Shown here: in pieces, positions 1 through 12,410 of the stretch
Position numbering within the stretch: the stretch's first letter is position 1
How the letters are laid out: each line of letters opens with the position of its first letter
From: Tenebrio molitor
Taxonomy: Eukaryota; Arthropoda; Insecta; Coleoptera; Tenebrionidae
Direction: 5' to 3'
Length of the DNA stretch: 64,000 nucleotides
NCBI RefSeq assembly: GCF_963966145.1
Contig: NC_091046.1
Span: 5,518,001-5,582,000 of the forward strand
Position numbers and translations under genes: made by a program
The notes under the pieces: model-generated
Told to the model about the DNA's origin: nothing
Seen by the model: the letters and a program-made list of their open reading frames with translations, nothing else
The model's database searches: none

Positions 1-326
1 CATTATAATTTCAAATGATATTTTATTATACAGTGTATAATAGGTATAAATTTACTTAAACAAAAAAAAAATGGTTTTCCAAATTTTTACCCGACGTTTC
101 TGTTCTCACCATTGAAGATTTAATTTAACCCGAAATTGTACTTTTGTAATACCTCATTTTCTGCACTAAATTGTTACATTTGAGGCGAACTGAACATTCA
201 TATCAATCTCTGGGATTTTCAAACATTTTTTATTAAAAAAAAAATCTAGAATTGATTAATTTACTCACTCCGATGGATTCTAAATACGAGTATGTAATTG
301 TCTCAGTTAAGATCTTATATCGCGGC

Positions 327-2990
327 AAGCTGTGTTGTTTAGAAGGCATGTCTTAGTTTAATTCATTTAAAGACAAAGACGGTCTAAGTAGTTTCCAAAT
401 TCTTTTTTTTTATGATCATCAGTGTCGTAAAACAACAATCGACAAACAACAAAACTGTGTCTTAACGACGATGGCTTCAATAAGCTCTGTTTCCAAAATA
501 AATCATTCGTATTATACATGAGTCGTCGACATTTTCATTTCTCAAATACTTTTCCTAAGTTTGAGGTTATAAATAGCGTCAATGCCTAGTGCATTGTTGT
601 CAGTTTTACTAGTTTGCAATAGAAGAATGCTCAGACATCGCGAGAATTCAGCAACATGTTATGTTCATTTTGACAGGTCCGCATGTCAGGCACTTTAGTG
701 ACGGAAATCAAACAGTGTGACCAACGTTAAAAAAATTAATCATGGCCTCCCATTATGCCGAAACAACGTGAACGGTGTTTATGTTACAATTGCTGCAAAC
801 CGTGTTCTTTAGAAATCATGTCTTAGCTTTTAAAGAAAAACACGTCTAATTTGTTTCTCAATTGTTTCTTCTGAAAGTGACCAACAATGTCGTATTAATT
901 GACAGGATTGTAAAAACAACAATCGAAACTTCATATTTCAACAAACAGTGTATCACAAAATTATGTCGTAGCTTTATTCCGTTGTTGTAATTAACAAAAT
1001 AATAATAATTAACGCGGCGTGTGGGTGTGAAAAAATGTTTTAGTTTTGACAAGCGAAATGATCTCAATAAACTGTGATTTAAAGAAGTCGTATCTTAGCT
1101 TAACTCATCTTAAGGTACATTATTCATATTAAATATGAGTCGACAAAATTACTATTTCTCAACTATATCTTCTTTTTATATTAACAAGATATTCATAAAT
1201 ATAAACGGCGATTTCTTTTTTCGCTAAAAATGCCGATTTGGCAAAAAAAAAATAAGTACAAAGCCAACCAGCTGTGTTTTTAAAAATATTTGTCTTAGAT
1301 TAATACATGTCAAGATAAGCTTTTTTATTCTGTAGTGCAGCTTTGTATTTCAACAAACTGTGACTGTTAAAAAAATATGACGTTAATAATAATAGTTTGT
1401 CGATACTAAAAAAGTTGTTGCGATTTTAAGTCATGTCTTAGTTTAATTCATTTCATTTAGATCAAATCTCAAGAATTTTTTTTCTTTCTTAACGTTCCAA
1501 TTTTGTTTTTAAAAATGAGCAAAAATTAGTTTCTAGACATTTCCGTTGTAAAATGTTTTTTTATTCTCAGCTGAAAATGCTTGTTTGGACCAGCATCATA
1601 ACTTTTCAACCATCTGTCCAAAACAAACTCCAACTGTTAAATTCAGCCAGTTTGGCTGTGTTTATGCACCATTCCCGCCGATTTCACTTCTCTTAAATAT
1701 TATACAGCCACTCTGATTTATTTTGTGCGATAAAACCCGGCAGGACCGCGATTTTCGAACATATTAAATGACAATTTGGAATAAAATCGTAATCGCATTC
1801 TGATTGGTGTCGAGCCGTGCTGTTAAACACACATTCGAAATAACTGTTTCATTTGTTAAACGAAATTGAATTCGCTTTGAAGGGACCAGAAATGGTCATC
1901 ACTAGCATAACAATGCTTGACTTCACTATACAACACTAGTCGATTTATTTCAAATGTACCCTTCGAGTTCCCCATGGACCAGTCAATATAATCGCAATAA
2001 CATCGTCCTGGCGAACAGTCGACCAGACAAGTAGTCCCGACCGGAACCCCGACAACCTCCGAATTAAATCCGGGAACGGCGGAGTTTTCAAGTTTTTTGA
2101 AAACGCGCACCGGAGCCGATTGTGATTTCTCGCTTAGCGGCGGAAAGCAACGAAATGGGGTCTAGATGGGATGTTCATTATTCAGTTGACTTGTACGGCT
2201 TTTATCCCTATTGAAGTATTAGGGTGAAAATTATACTGAGGGGCAAAAAGAGCAACATCTAAATGTCAGAAACGATAACAAAGGTGAGCGGTTGAAACGT
2301 TTATGTTTGGTTTTTTGTTGTTTGAAGAGGCGAGCCTCGCTCCTCGACTACCAAGGATTTATGTTTGTTGTGTTTTCTGGACTAAACAAGCTAAATTAAT
2401 GATGGCGGAGATGCGGACGTTGAATTTATCAAATCATTACGGCTCGATGAAATAATGAAAATGTCACAACAGATTAATCAAAATAAGTAAACATCTGTCA
2501 GAAATTCTATGCTCACTTGGGAAGATGGCTCTTCACAGCATGACGCCACTGGACCGTACCAACTCTACAATACCCGCTAACTTGGTGATTAACCATCACT
2601 CATCCTCTGACGTCAGACTTGGGAGATTAATTGATTAGCAGCGATTCCGAATTAACCAATAGACATTATCCGGAGACTGCACCACCTCATTCCCCCCTCT
2701 TAGTCTCAGACCAACCGACCGAAACTCAAGACTTCAACAAGCTGTGACTCTCCAAAATCACAAAAAGCAAGCTGTGACGCCCGAAAGTCATGTCTTAGCT
2801 ATATTCAATGTGTTTTGTCAATTCTCTTAGTCTGTAGATTGACAATCAGTGAGGTTTCAAATTGTTCTAACGTAATTCATCACATTATGACAATGTTTGA
2901 TGTTTTTGAGTTGCTTGTGTGACCTTGAAACTGCGCCAGGCTGCGCCTCGTACAAATCGCGTCTTAGCTGAGTTCGCGCGATTGTACGCC
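327..2990 (+). repeat. Degenerate repeat field (AAGCTGTG / GTCTTAGCTTAATTCA motif)
   Basis: A roughly 45-bp motif recurs about ten times in the same orientation. It reads approximately CAACAAGCTGTG, 10-15 variable bases, then TCATGTCTTAGCTTAATTCA. Good copies start near 327, 793, 940, 1065, 1264, 1352-1425, 2733, 2768 and 2936. A second block, ATTCRTATTA then ATGAGTCG, recurs at about 505 and 1122, so the original unit was longer than the motif (possibly about 600 bp with internal repeats). Copies are strongly diverged and unevenly spaced, suggesting an old tandem or nested array. No coding capacity was seen. Confidence 0.6.
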
Positions 2991-5037
2991 CAGGTGAGGG
3001 CGTTTCTTTCGTAATTATGCCAGTTTGGCTCCTGGAAATGATTAATAACGGCGTGTCAGTTGGCGGAGTGTACAAAAAGCGGCATTAATGCAATCGGAGT
3101 GCTTTTACGAGTAACAAGTGAGCTTCAGTGTCCGGTTGAAAATTTTCATTCAGGATGTACTCACAAGGGAACAAAATAACGACTTCACAACAGATTTAAC
3201 TGGAATGGACAGCGCCCTCTTCATTATCTCAACACAACCTATTTACTCGTGTTCACTATTTTCCCCGATGCACCCCGGCCAGACAAACGAACTCGGCGCC
3301 ATCACAAAAGCCGGATCGCTCAAAATTGTGGACTCGGCTAAAATGTTATTTACTCGATGGTTATTTCAGGATCGACCCACAATGCTCGTTGTTTTATCAA
3401 CAAGAATTTGAATGGAGTGTCATAATTGAAATTAATAGAGAATTCTCTATTGATTTCGTCATATTTGAAAATCGTTTATTAACTGGGGACAAGGACGGGT
3501 GGATTTAATTATGTCGGTTTTGTCTTCCTCCAGGTGTGCTTTTTCTAGGTCGCAAAAGCGCGATGATAATATATTCGACTAGTGAATGGCGGAGTCGTAA
3601 TAGCCGTGGTAATTGTCTATTGCGAAGGAACGAGTAGTTTCTCAAGTTAAGGGTCTGCAGACAGGAGTAACCAAGAACTTAAGATAAAGGATAAGTCCAG
3701 CTTGAAATCCGGTTAAGCTCCGGTTCCGGTCAAATGTAACTTGTTAAATTCATGTCCGCTTCCTTACGACTTCATCAGCGGAGCATTTAGTTGAGTTATG
3801 GGACTGCCACCCATATTTTACAACACTGATTTCTTTTGCAAACTTGAGCTGCAGCTTTCGTTCAAACATTATTATTCAAATCGTTCTTTCAAAAATCTAC
3901 GTTATGACTCACTCTGCTCCATCCAGGAGCTATAATTTATGACACCAGAATTTGTTATTAACTACAATTATTCTTGTGCCAGTTTTGTGTTAATTATATT
4001 GTGCGGAGGTATCAATTTCGCATTATATTATTTCTAAAGAGAATTTTGTCCACTTAACTCAAGTAAATTGGTCTAAACATGTAACACTATTACGAAAGCA
4101 ATCTTTGTTAAGCAGGATTAGTGTAAAAACATGTTAATCAGTTTAAAAAGACGGAACAGTTATGGACAAAAAGTAAATAGAAATATAAAAAATTTGGATG
4201 TGAAAAATCAAAAGAAACACTAACTAAATAAACTCTGTGGAAAACAGAGAAAATGTGGAACGCCCAGAATGATTAAAAAATGAAATGAACGAAGAATGAG
4301 AAAGGAATGGAGGAAAATAGCAACAAGAAGGACAAGAGATAGTAGGAATGAAATAGTTTTGTTTCTCTGTGTTTTATCACGAGTTTATTGTTTTCTTGAA
4401 ATTATTTTTAATTTCTTTTGAAGAAATCCTAGGCTGAATCAAGTTAATAACTAAAACAGAACAGAACCAAATTTTGAAAAAGAAAGTAAATTAGGTGAAA
4501 AGAAAATACAAAACAACAAAACAAGAAAAAATTAAGAAACAAAATTACAAAAGTTGAACGATAAGAATGATGATTTGAAATGATTTGGAAGAACTAAAGG
4601 AAAGAATTTATTTATTTATTTCTTGTATTAAATAATTTTTGTACATTATTGGAAAGTGTTAAGGGTAAAAAATACTCACAGAAAAATTAAACATAATGGA
4701 TTCAAATAAATAAGACAAGAAGAGAAAAAGAAATAAAAAAATTGGGATAGAAAAATAAGAAGAAATACATATATTAGGGAGGGGAAACCCAAGAATAAGT
4801 AAAATGGAAAAGAAATGAAAGAAGAACAGAATGAGAAGCTTTCAGTACTATCATTTTATTATATTGAGCAATCAAATAAATTTAAAATCAAGAGTGCTCT
4901 GGACTGTCATATCATATTTAAATGTGCAAATGTCATTCCAAAGCACACCACGTGGTTTTATAAATGATTGATTCACAAGAAGGCTGTGTCTCCATTTAAA
5001 TACATGGGGTCACAGCATACCTGATTCATGAATCATA

Positions 5038-5904
5038 CAGTGTGGAAATTACTTATGGAATAAATTCAGTAATTTCAAAACTAATGACATTTGCCGAAAA
5101 CCCTGAAACAGGTCAATTTTTGTTTTTAATAATGCTTATTTTAAGTTACTTCACTTGTTCATGACGTCATCCATTTTTGAGCTATGACGTCATCACCAAT
5201 TTTTTTAAATGACAACCCCCACTTTTTTCTTCTCTTTCTGATAGTCCTTCTTACTACCTAAACAATGAATGAAAAAAATTGGTATCTTACATAACATTTT
5301 TTTTTAAGAAAATAACAAATTTTATTTCAAAAATTTAATTTAATTTTTAATGTACTTATTTTTTTTTCTATGTGGTTATTTAAAATCGAGGGTTTACTTT
5401 AATAGACCAAACAATTTAAAAGATTTATGACAGAGAATTCGCGCTGAAATGGAACAAATCAGCCCTGACATTATTGAGCGCGGTGTACAGTGCGAAAAGT
5501 TAGCGGGGGGTTATTTCAACATTTGCGTTACATTTTATTGTTAACCTTAGATATTTGTTTCTTTCTGTTTAAGGTCAATTAAAATTTTTACATTAAAAAT
5601 TAATTTAAATTTTTAAAGTAAAATTTGTCATTTTCTCAAAAAAATTGTTATCTAAGGTACCAATTTTTTTCATTAATCGTTTAGTTAGTAGTAAGGTCTA
5701 TCAGAAAAAGAAGAAAAAAGTCAGTATTGTCATTTAAAAAAAATGGTGATGACGTCATAGCTCAAAAATGGATGACGTCATAAACAAGTGAAGCAACTTA
5801 AAATAAGCACCATCAGAAATAAAAATCGACCTGTTTCAGCGTTTTTGACAAATGTCATTATTTTTGAAATTACTGAATTTATTCCATAAGTGGTTTCCAC
5901 ACTG
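5038..5904. mobile_element. Foldback MITE, 867 bp, TA-flanked
   Basis: Two long inverted arms (about 5038-5380 and 5570-5904) begin CAGTGTGGAAA and end TTTCCACACTG. They include GGAATAAATTCAGTAATTTC and its reverse complement. The element is flanked by TA on both sides (5036-5037 and 5905-5906), the duplication expected of Tc1/mariner-type transposition. Each arm carries two TGACGTCA palindromes 15-20 bp apart. The centre (about 5390-5560) holds a short non-repeated segment with no recognisable protein. It is non-autonomous; which transposase mobilised it cannot be seen here. Confidence 0.85.
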
Positions 5905-6365
5905 TATATAAAAACCCTGTATAAAAAGAGAAAAATTAGAACTATTAGAAAACAAATTAAATTTTAAATAAGGAAACGTAAAATGGAAATGAAGAGGAAA
6001 AGGAAAAAATAATAAAGGTATTTATTTCTGTTTTATTAAAAATGAATTGGATATTGTTGGAAACTGGTTTTGGATTCTAATAAAATATTAATACACGAAA
6101 TAATAAAACAATAAATTCGAGAAAGAAATGGACAACATGGGTTGACGTTAACAGAATGAAGAAGAAAACAAGTATTGGATGGAATTGTAAGGAATGATAT
6201 ATGTATGTATAAAGAAATGGATGAATCAAGCAAATAGAACAGTCATTTTACTTAGAACCTATTAATTTGAAGGTAAAAACAGTATCCCAAAAACAAAAAC
6301 AATGAAAATTGCTTGGTTTATACTTTTTTAAGTATATTTTTTATTAATGGTTATTTGTATATCAA

Positions 6366-6450
6366 GGCCGCGAAATCATTCTTTAACCCACCGAGAGAAA
6401 AATTCTCGCCGAGGCCGCTTGCGGCCGAGGCTTACAATCTCGAGGAAGAA
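6366..6450 (+). repeat. GCCGAGGC-rich short repeat, copy 1
   Basis: Contains GCCGAGGCCGCTTGCGGCCG then AGGCTTACAA, similar to GGCCGAGGCGCAGCCGAGGC then TTGCAAAACA at 46738-46766. These GC-rich words stand out in AT-rich DNA and probably come from one dispersed element, but no boundaries are clear. Confidence 0.45.
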
Positions 6451-7077
6451 AAAAATTATGAGCAAAATTTGTCTTTACATTGGGATAGACTGGGACAAAC
6501 AAAAAAGAAATGAAATCGATCAAATGAATGGCTTCACAAAACAGGCAAGTGTGATTTTCTTGTCGCCCAGTATAAATTATATTTAAACTGTGACTTTTTG
6601 CCAACACGGAGTTCATTCACCGACACCTCTAGTCAATCTAATTCAACCAAAAATCGCCTTTACCACGCTCATATTGTTTAATGATTTTTGTGCAACAATT
6701 CTGCGTCATCCACACATTATGAATTAAGCAGCGTTTACATCCGATTAGTTCTACTTAACCGGCATCCGGCCGCCTTTCCCACGTATCGATTTGTGCGGGA
6801 AAAATCGCGAGTGAGAAAAAAGCCGGAGGAGCTGAAAAAGTCCTCGTTTGGGCAAAAATCCCGGACGAGGAGCAGGAGCCAGTCGAGTATGACCCGGTGA
6901 ATAGAGGAGAATCCACAAGTAGAGCTCGATTGCATTTAGCGTAAATCGCATCAGCGTGAAACAAGCGAGCGCTGCCCTCCGCCGCCTCCCTGACCAATCA
7001 GCGCCGGTGGCGGATTATGAAGACATCACACGCGTTGCTACGCGACCGCGAAACCCCCATATCCACCCAAATAAACC

Positions 7078-7122
7078 GCCGCCGGAGGGCCCGCCGCCGC
7101 CGGAGGGCCCGCCGCCGCCGCC
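7078..7122 (+). repeat. GCC-rich 18-bp repeat
   Basis: Two and a half units of an 18-bp GC-only block (GGAGGGCCC then GCCGCCGCC; GGAGGG at 7084 and 7102) stand out in AT-rich DNA. A minus-strand frame here reads as Ala/Pro/Gly-rich, but splice phase from the octapeptide exon via the nearest acceptor (TTCACAG at about 7180) runs straight into a stop. I therefore do not call it an exon. Confidence 0.7.
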
Positions 7123-8038
7123 TCGCCGCCCGCGTCCCGATGATGCATATGCTTAGCGGTGGAATTCATACGGCTGTGAACAAACGGAACGTCGACAAGA
7201 AAAAACAACGGAAGAAGATGACACACACAACTTTTACCAAACACTTTTCCAAGTCTTACTCTTTGCAAAAATAAAAACATGCGATCTTATCAGATAATTA
7301 ATTAGCGGAGTAGGAGTAGGGACGCTGCCACTTAGAGTGTTGCTCCCTGATGAATCGACTATAGGTGTTAGCAAGATATAGATCAAAAAATCCGTCGAAG
7401 CTATTTCTACGACGTGTCCGTTCCGCAAATGCAAAAACACAGTGGTCCCCCTGTTGGGGGAACGCTCAAATTAACCCGCGGCGCCTCTAATGCTGCGGAT
7501 CTGCAAATTCCTATTCTTAGTCCCACTAATTGGTAGATCTCGTTTGATAAATTCTCCCGAGAACCGGAAGACAAGTGGACCGAGCGATATGAGTCGGTTT
7601 TAACTTTCCGATTAATCAAGCCGTTGAAGTGTGAAAAAATGTTGAAGAGGGAGTGCGATTTTTTGGTCGGGCGGATGTTTAAGATAATGAAGGCTAATCA
7701 AACGTAATCCGATATCCCGACCCTTGTCTGCATCGGATCACGGTTTGCTCGTAAATAATCCCCCTAAATCGGACTATGAAATTGTCAAAATATAAATTTA
7801 TAAATCTCACGGTCTGCGCACAGGGCCAGACAGACCCATGGCTGCTCACCATGCGTGAAGACTCATAATGGTGCATGTGTTCGCGACTTGTATTCCTCGT
7901 GCACTCGTAAAAAGACTTGCAGAAGCATTAGCTATGAAATGAACCGGCTTTGGGGCGGGGACACGGGGACAGTTCCGAAAAGGGCTCACTGCGATATCTC
8001 ACTTCCGCAATCTTTCAATACCACTTCGAATGTTCACG

Positions 8039-9560
8039 GTTTTGGGAATTTTGGCGATTTTTGAAAACCCCACTAACCAAATGACTCGTATATTTTAGTA
8101 AACAAAGACATTTCACTTAACCGGTCACTTCTCTGCTTTGTAAATTGAAAACATCTCAAAATATTCTCAATCCTACTTCTGCATGCACTCAGTTTTGGAA
8201 ATTTTGACGATTTCTGAAAAATTCGCACTGACTTATATTTTACCTAAGAAAGATATTTCATTCAAGTGGTCACTTCTCTGCTTTGTCAATTGAAAAAATC
8301 TCCTCAAAATATTCTCAACCCCAGTTACGATGTAGAGAATTTGGAAAATTTTGGCGATTTTTGAAAACCCTAACTGACTAAATGACTCTTTTACTAAACA
8401 AATACACTTCACGTAACCGGCCACTTCTTTGCTTTGTAAATTGAAAACATCTCTCCAGAATATTTTCATTCCCAATTCTGATGTACACAGTTTTGGAAAT
8501 TTTGACGATTTTTGAAAAACACAAACTGACTTTTACAACAAAAACATTTCACTTCACCGGTCACTTCTCTGCTTTATAAATTCCTAAAATACTTTCAGTC
8601 CTACTTCTGATGCACACAGTTGTGTAAATTTTGACGATTCTTGGAATGCCCGAACAGGCTTATATTATAGCAAACAGAGACATTCCATTCAAGTGGTCTC
8701 TGTTTTGTTAATTGAAAAAATCTTCCCAAAATATTCTCAATCCCAGTTATAATTTAAACAGTTTCGGAAATTTTGGCGATTTTTGAAAACGCCAACTGAC
8801 TAAATGACTCTTATATTTTACTAAAAAAAAAATTTCACTTAACTGGTCACTTCTCTGCTTTGTAAATTGAAAACATCTCTTCAGAATATTTTCAATCCCA
8901 CTTCTGATGTACAACGTTTTGGAAATTTTGACGATTTTTGGAAAACACGAACTGAGTTTTATATTTTACAACAAAGACGTTTCACTTAACCGGTTATTTC
9001 TCTGCTTTGTATATTTAAAAAATTCTCTAAAACATTTTCAATCTTGTTTCGTCACAGTTTCTGAAATTTTGACGATTTTTGGAAAACCTGGACTGAATTC
9101 TATTATACCAAAGAAAGATGTTACATTGAAGTGGACTCTTCTCTGTTTTGTCATTTGAAAAAATCTCTCCAGAATATTCTCAACTCCACTTTTAATATTT
9201 TGGTTTTGGAAATGTATGATTCTTATATTTTACCAAACAAAGACGTTTTACTTAAGTGGTCACTTCTCTCCTTCGCCAGTTGAATAAATGTCCCCAGAAT
9301 ATTTTCAATCCCAGTTCTGATGAACACAGTTTTGGAAATTTGGTAATTTTTGAAAAACCCGGACTGACTAAATGATTCTTATATTTTACTTTATTTTACC
9401 TAGTACATAGGTCCTCTCTAAATATGTTCTTTGTTGTAACACCTTCAAATTACAAAAATCGCTTAACTGGTCACTGCTCTGCTTTGTAAATTGAAAAAAT
9501 CTGCTCCGAATATTGATATTTTTAAATTTTGAAAATTCTGATGATTTTTCCAACTCATTT
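8039..9560 (+). repeat. Tandem array, unit about 150 bp, about 11 copies
   Basis: The motif GTTTTGGAAATTTTGACGAT recurs at about 8039, 8191, 8339, 8491, 8620, 8760, 8917, 9058, 9202, 9331 and 9520. Each is followed by a TGAAAAC-type stretch, an ACTGACTAAATGACT-like segment, CACTTCTCTGCTTTGTAAAT and an AATATTCTCAATCC-like segment. Unit length varies by indels (130-190 bp) and copies differ by substitutions, so the array is not recent. It ends some 20 bp from the donor of the octapeptide exon. No transposon termini or coding function are visible. Confidence 0.93.
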
Positions 9561-9582
9561 TTGATATGCTTTTGGAACTCAC

Positions 9583-9806
9583 CGTGATCCTCTATCCTCT
9601 TCCTCTTGATGCTGTTCCCGTTGGGGTCGTGCTGAAGTCCCAGAATGCCGTTGATGCTGTAGGCCCCCGAGCGGGGCTCCGTCAGCTGTGTGGCGGGCGC
9701 GTGGGCGATGACCGAGACGGGGCCCCCTGACGACGACGTCGTCCCCCCACTGGTGGCTATTTGGTGCGCGTGTTTCGCCTTCTCGGCCGCCTTATTCCTT
9801 ACGATC
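9583..9806 (-). CDS. sv: shaven (Pax2/5/8) exon: octapeptide and basic motif
   Basis: This 224-bp exon has no internal ATG-initiated frame of any length and was found by splice phase. It begins right after TTTGCAG (AG at 9808-9807) and completes the Arg codon left by the paired-domain exon. It reads IVRNKAAEKAKHAHQIATSG, a Gly/Ser/Thr/Ala-rich linker, EPRSGAYSINGILGLQHD, then PNGNSIKRKRIEDH. YSINGILGL (about residues 189-197) is the Pax octapeptide, an EH1-like motif that recruits Groucho/TLE corepressors. KRKR (about 207-210) occupies the position seen in PAX2/5/8 just before the partial homeodomain. The donor is CACG|GTGAGT (GT at 9582-9581), leaving one base for the next exon. The exon is clearly GC-richer, especially at third positions, than the AT-rich DNA around it. 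The downstream side, 20-30 bases away, is the end of a tandem array. Confidence 0.95.
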
Positions 9807-12287
9807 CTGCAAAGGACAATTCGCTAAATTTTCCTATTCAAGTGGGCGTGGGTGCAAACAACAAATTTCGCATAGTTCAAGTGACTTATCAGCCGTAAAT
9901 AGCTTTGGAAATATTACAATGTAATTATGCTATCGAGCCACTACCGGTCATGTTTGCTTATCACTTAGTGAGGCGTGTAATATGCTTACAACAACTGTTA
10001 CAACCGTCACAGATCTAAATTAAATTAAAAACATTTTTATCAATACAAACATTCCTCTAATTGCTGTTGGTGGTTGTTGCACATTTGGCTTCGATTAATC
10101 AAATGCGTAAGCTGATTCGGGATGCCACTCATGCACGTGGCAGATGGAAGGGTTGCCAAAACAAAAATTCATTTGTGGAACGACAGTACAGTTTTAACAA
10201 TAAAGCAAACTGCTCTGATTGGCTCAGATAACATCGCGAAGGCACAACTCTTTGCGCTTTCTAATCCATTACCTGGGAGCTTGGATTTTTCAAATTAGAC
10301 TGAAAGCTATATTTTTAGACCGAATTAGATCGTCAAATGTCAAGGGTAGGTCTAAAAAGAGGACGCCGGACACCCATCCAAACACTGACCGCTCTCGATG
10401 TTGCTTAACCTCATAATTTTTTAAAATTTTATCATATAATAATTATTTATTTCTAGAATCTGATTCATTCTAGTATTTTGTCACCTTTCCTGGAGATTAG
10501 TCTTTTCTTCTCCACCGCCTTGGAGTAATCTACTATTATGGGTCCGGCGCGACGGACGAAACCGTTCGTTTGGATTAGAGTCCAGTGGGCGTTATGCAAC
10601 AATTTACTGCATATTATAGACTTTTAATTATAATATAAGGCTCTTTGCATTAATTGTGTCGGGTAAATTACTGCGGGCATATTGAATATAAGGTACACAG
10701 GCAATGATTGTTCCCCGGTGGACTTTCTTGCGACCATTGTGGAGTTTGTTTATGAGGCATTTAGCCAAGCTCTAAATCACAATCAGCTTGATAGAAAGCT
10801 GTGTGGGGCACAGGAGCACACTGGGGTTTTGTTCGTTTTTCTGTTGGCAAATTGTCGATCAAACTGAGGCGGTGCGAGAAAATTTGGCGATTGGACGTGC
10901 GAGTTGAGGCGAATTTCGACGTTTCCTCCGAGTCATCGGTCGTAATTGGCACCGTTTGATTGATATTCTTTTGACATTTTTCTCAGGGAAAAGTTCGCAC
11001 GGTGGCGTGGCAGGAAAGGGTGATGCAGGTGCAGGTTGCATCAGTCGTTGACCTGGCAGGAGGTCTGGCCACGCCAGGAGAAATATTTGTCCTGTAATGG
11101 TTCGTTATGTCAAAGGAGCAAAGAAATTGAAGAGTTTTAAAATTAGCAATAAATAAAGCTCCGATAAACGAGTGTAGTTCTGTTTTCGTGTTTTCGTTTT
11201 TGATTGTTATTTTTTTTGTTTTCGCTTGTGTGTAGAAAATCGTGTCGATTTTTCGGCGTAGCATGTCGAATCGAGCCCCGCCGTCTAGATTAGCAATAGC
11301 GAAGTTTTGTTCTAATGACTTTAGAACGAAGTGTTAGGCCGCAGGCACGTGCCGTCACGGTGAACCCGCCACGTGACCCTCCCCACACCCCCGACCATTA
11401 ATAAAATGGATGGGCCGATCGGTGCGTCCGTGGGGTTTTTTCGCGGCGGATTTCCTCGTTCTTGGTGCAAGACGAATCAATCCCTTTCCCTCGAGTGTAG
11501 AACCGAATCCGGGCGCAGGACCCCCCGGCGCTGCATTCAACTATCACATAAACATTTTAATGAAGTATACCACTTCTGGCATAATACCGGAGACCATTTT
11601 AATAGACATAACATAGTGGCTGGCATTGTGCGACAATGGCACTTACAGCTGCTCTCCAGCGAGAGACGGCGGCACGGCCCCCGGAACGGGAGAGAAAGGG
11701 AGAGGAGATTAGGTACAGTGGCAAAATATTTGCCGTATTGAAGTGTCAAGTATTGTTTGGCGGCTATTGTGCAGCCGTTAGATTTGTTAGATGCCGTCCT
11801 CTAGGAAGCTGCCGGTCGGATTTTCAAATGTAATTCGAAAATAATTCCAGGATTAAAAATTCAACCGAGGATCGCAATAACATGGTTTAAGTGGCGTGTA
11901 CTGTAATGGTTTCCGGTTAATTGTAGCACGTTTCGTTTGTGTTAAAGCACTACCGCCGTGATACGAACAGCCTCGTGAAGGTTACACTACAGGTTACTTT
12001 TCATTCAACTTGTTCCAAAGGACGGCGCACATTGCAGGACCGGAGTAAAAACCGACACAGCATTCTTGGAAAATTGGATGCGTATCTGGGAGATTGTCCG
12101 CCTTATCGCATTTATTCGGTTAATTATTGCGTCATTAATCATGCACTGCCGGCTTACTCAAATTTCGGAAATTCTTCAATGGACGTAAAAGTTTTATGAA
12201 ATGTCTGTTCCTGCAAGGAATCGAAAGAAATTATTATGCAAATGTATATTACGAAGAGTTAAAGTTGAAAAATGAGTGGACCAAATG

Positions 12288-12410
12288 GAGGTAGAGGTGT
12301 TGGATTCTCTCATGGGCTATGACCTTGGAAATATATGCGCGAAGGCGGAGCGTTAAACCAGTGAGAAATCTATAAAAGAAAACTGAAACGTCGACTACTT
12401 TCAAATTCAA
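12288..12410 (+). mobile_element. CATGGGCT-type inverted-repeat element, left part only
   Basis: It begins GTAGAGGTGTTGGATTCTCT then CATGGGCTATGACCTTGG and matches the first half of the copy at 16785-17031, including AACTGAAACGTCGACTACTT. No right terminus (AGCCCATGAGAAAATCCAA) follows, so this copy is truncated. Confidence 0.75.

Larger units (their letters stand above)
1..9582 (-). other. sv: Intron downstream of the octapeptide exon (3' end not in window)
   Basis: The donor at 9582 (GTGAGT) opens an intron whose acceptor I could not find. In this class the next exon should complete a codon starting with G and carry a partial homeodomain; I saw no such frame on the minus strand, so the intron probably runs past position 1. 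The interval is AT-rich with an old repeat field (about 0.3-3 kb), a foldback element (5038-5904), a GCC-rich stretch near 7.1 kb and a tandem array at 8.04-9.56 kb. An 84-codon minus-strand frame at 1856-2110 has no Pax resemblance and is not called. The unannotated parts (about 3.1-5.0 and 5.9-8.0 kb) show nothing I can name. Confidence 0.6.

Noticed and set aside
1856..2110. 84-codon minus-strand frame (LVDCSPGRCYCDYIDW) as a possible exon of the Pax gene
   Set aside because: No resemblance to the Pax2/5/8 C-terminal region and no convincing acceptor in phase.
7038..7280. Ala/Pro/Gly-rich minus-strand frame considered as the exon following the octapeptide exon
   Set aside because: Using the nearby TTCACAG acceptor with the required phase gives an immediate stop, and no partial homeodomain is present; the frame is explained by the GCC repeat.
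11373..11741. 122-codon plus-strand frame in intron 3
   Set aside because: No recognisable motif; overlapping frames on both strands in a GC-rich stretch.
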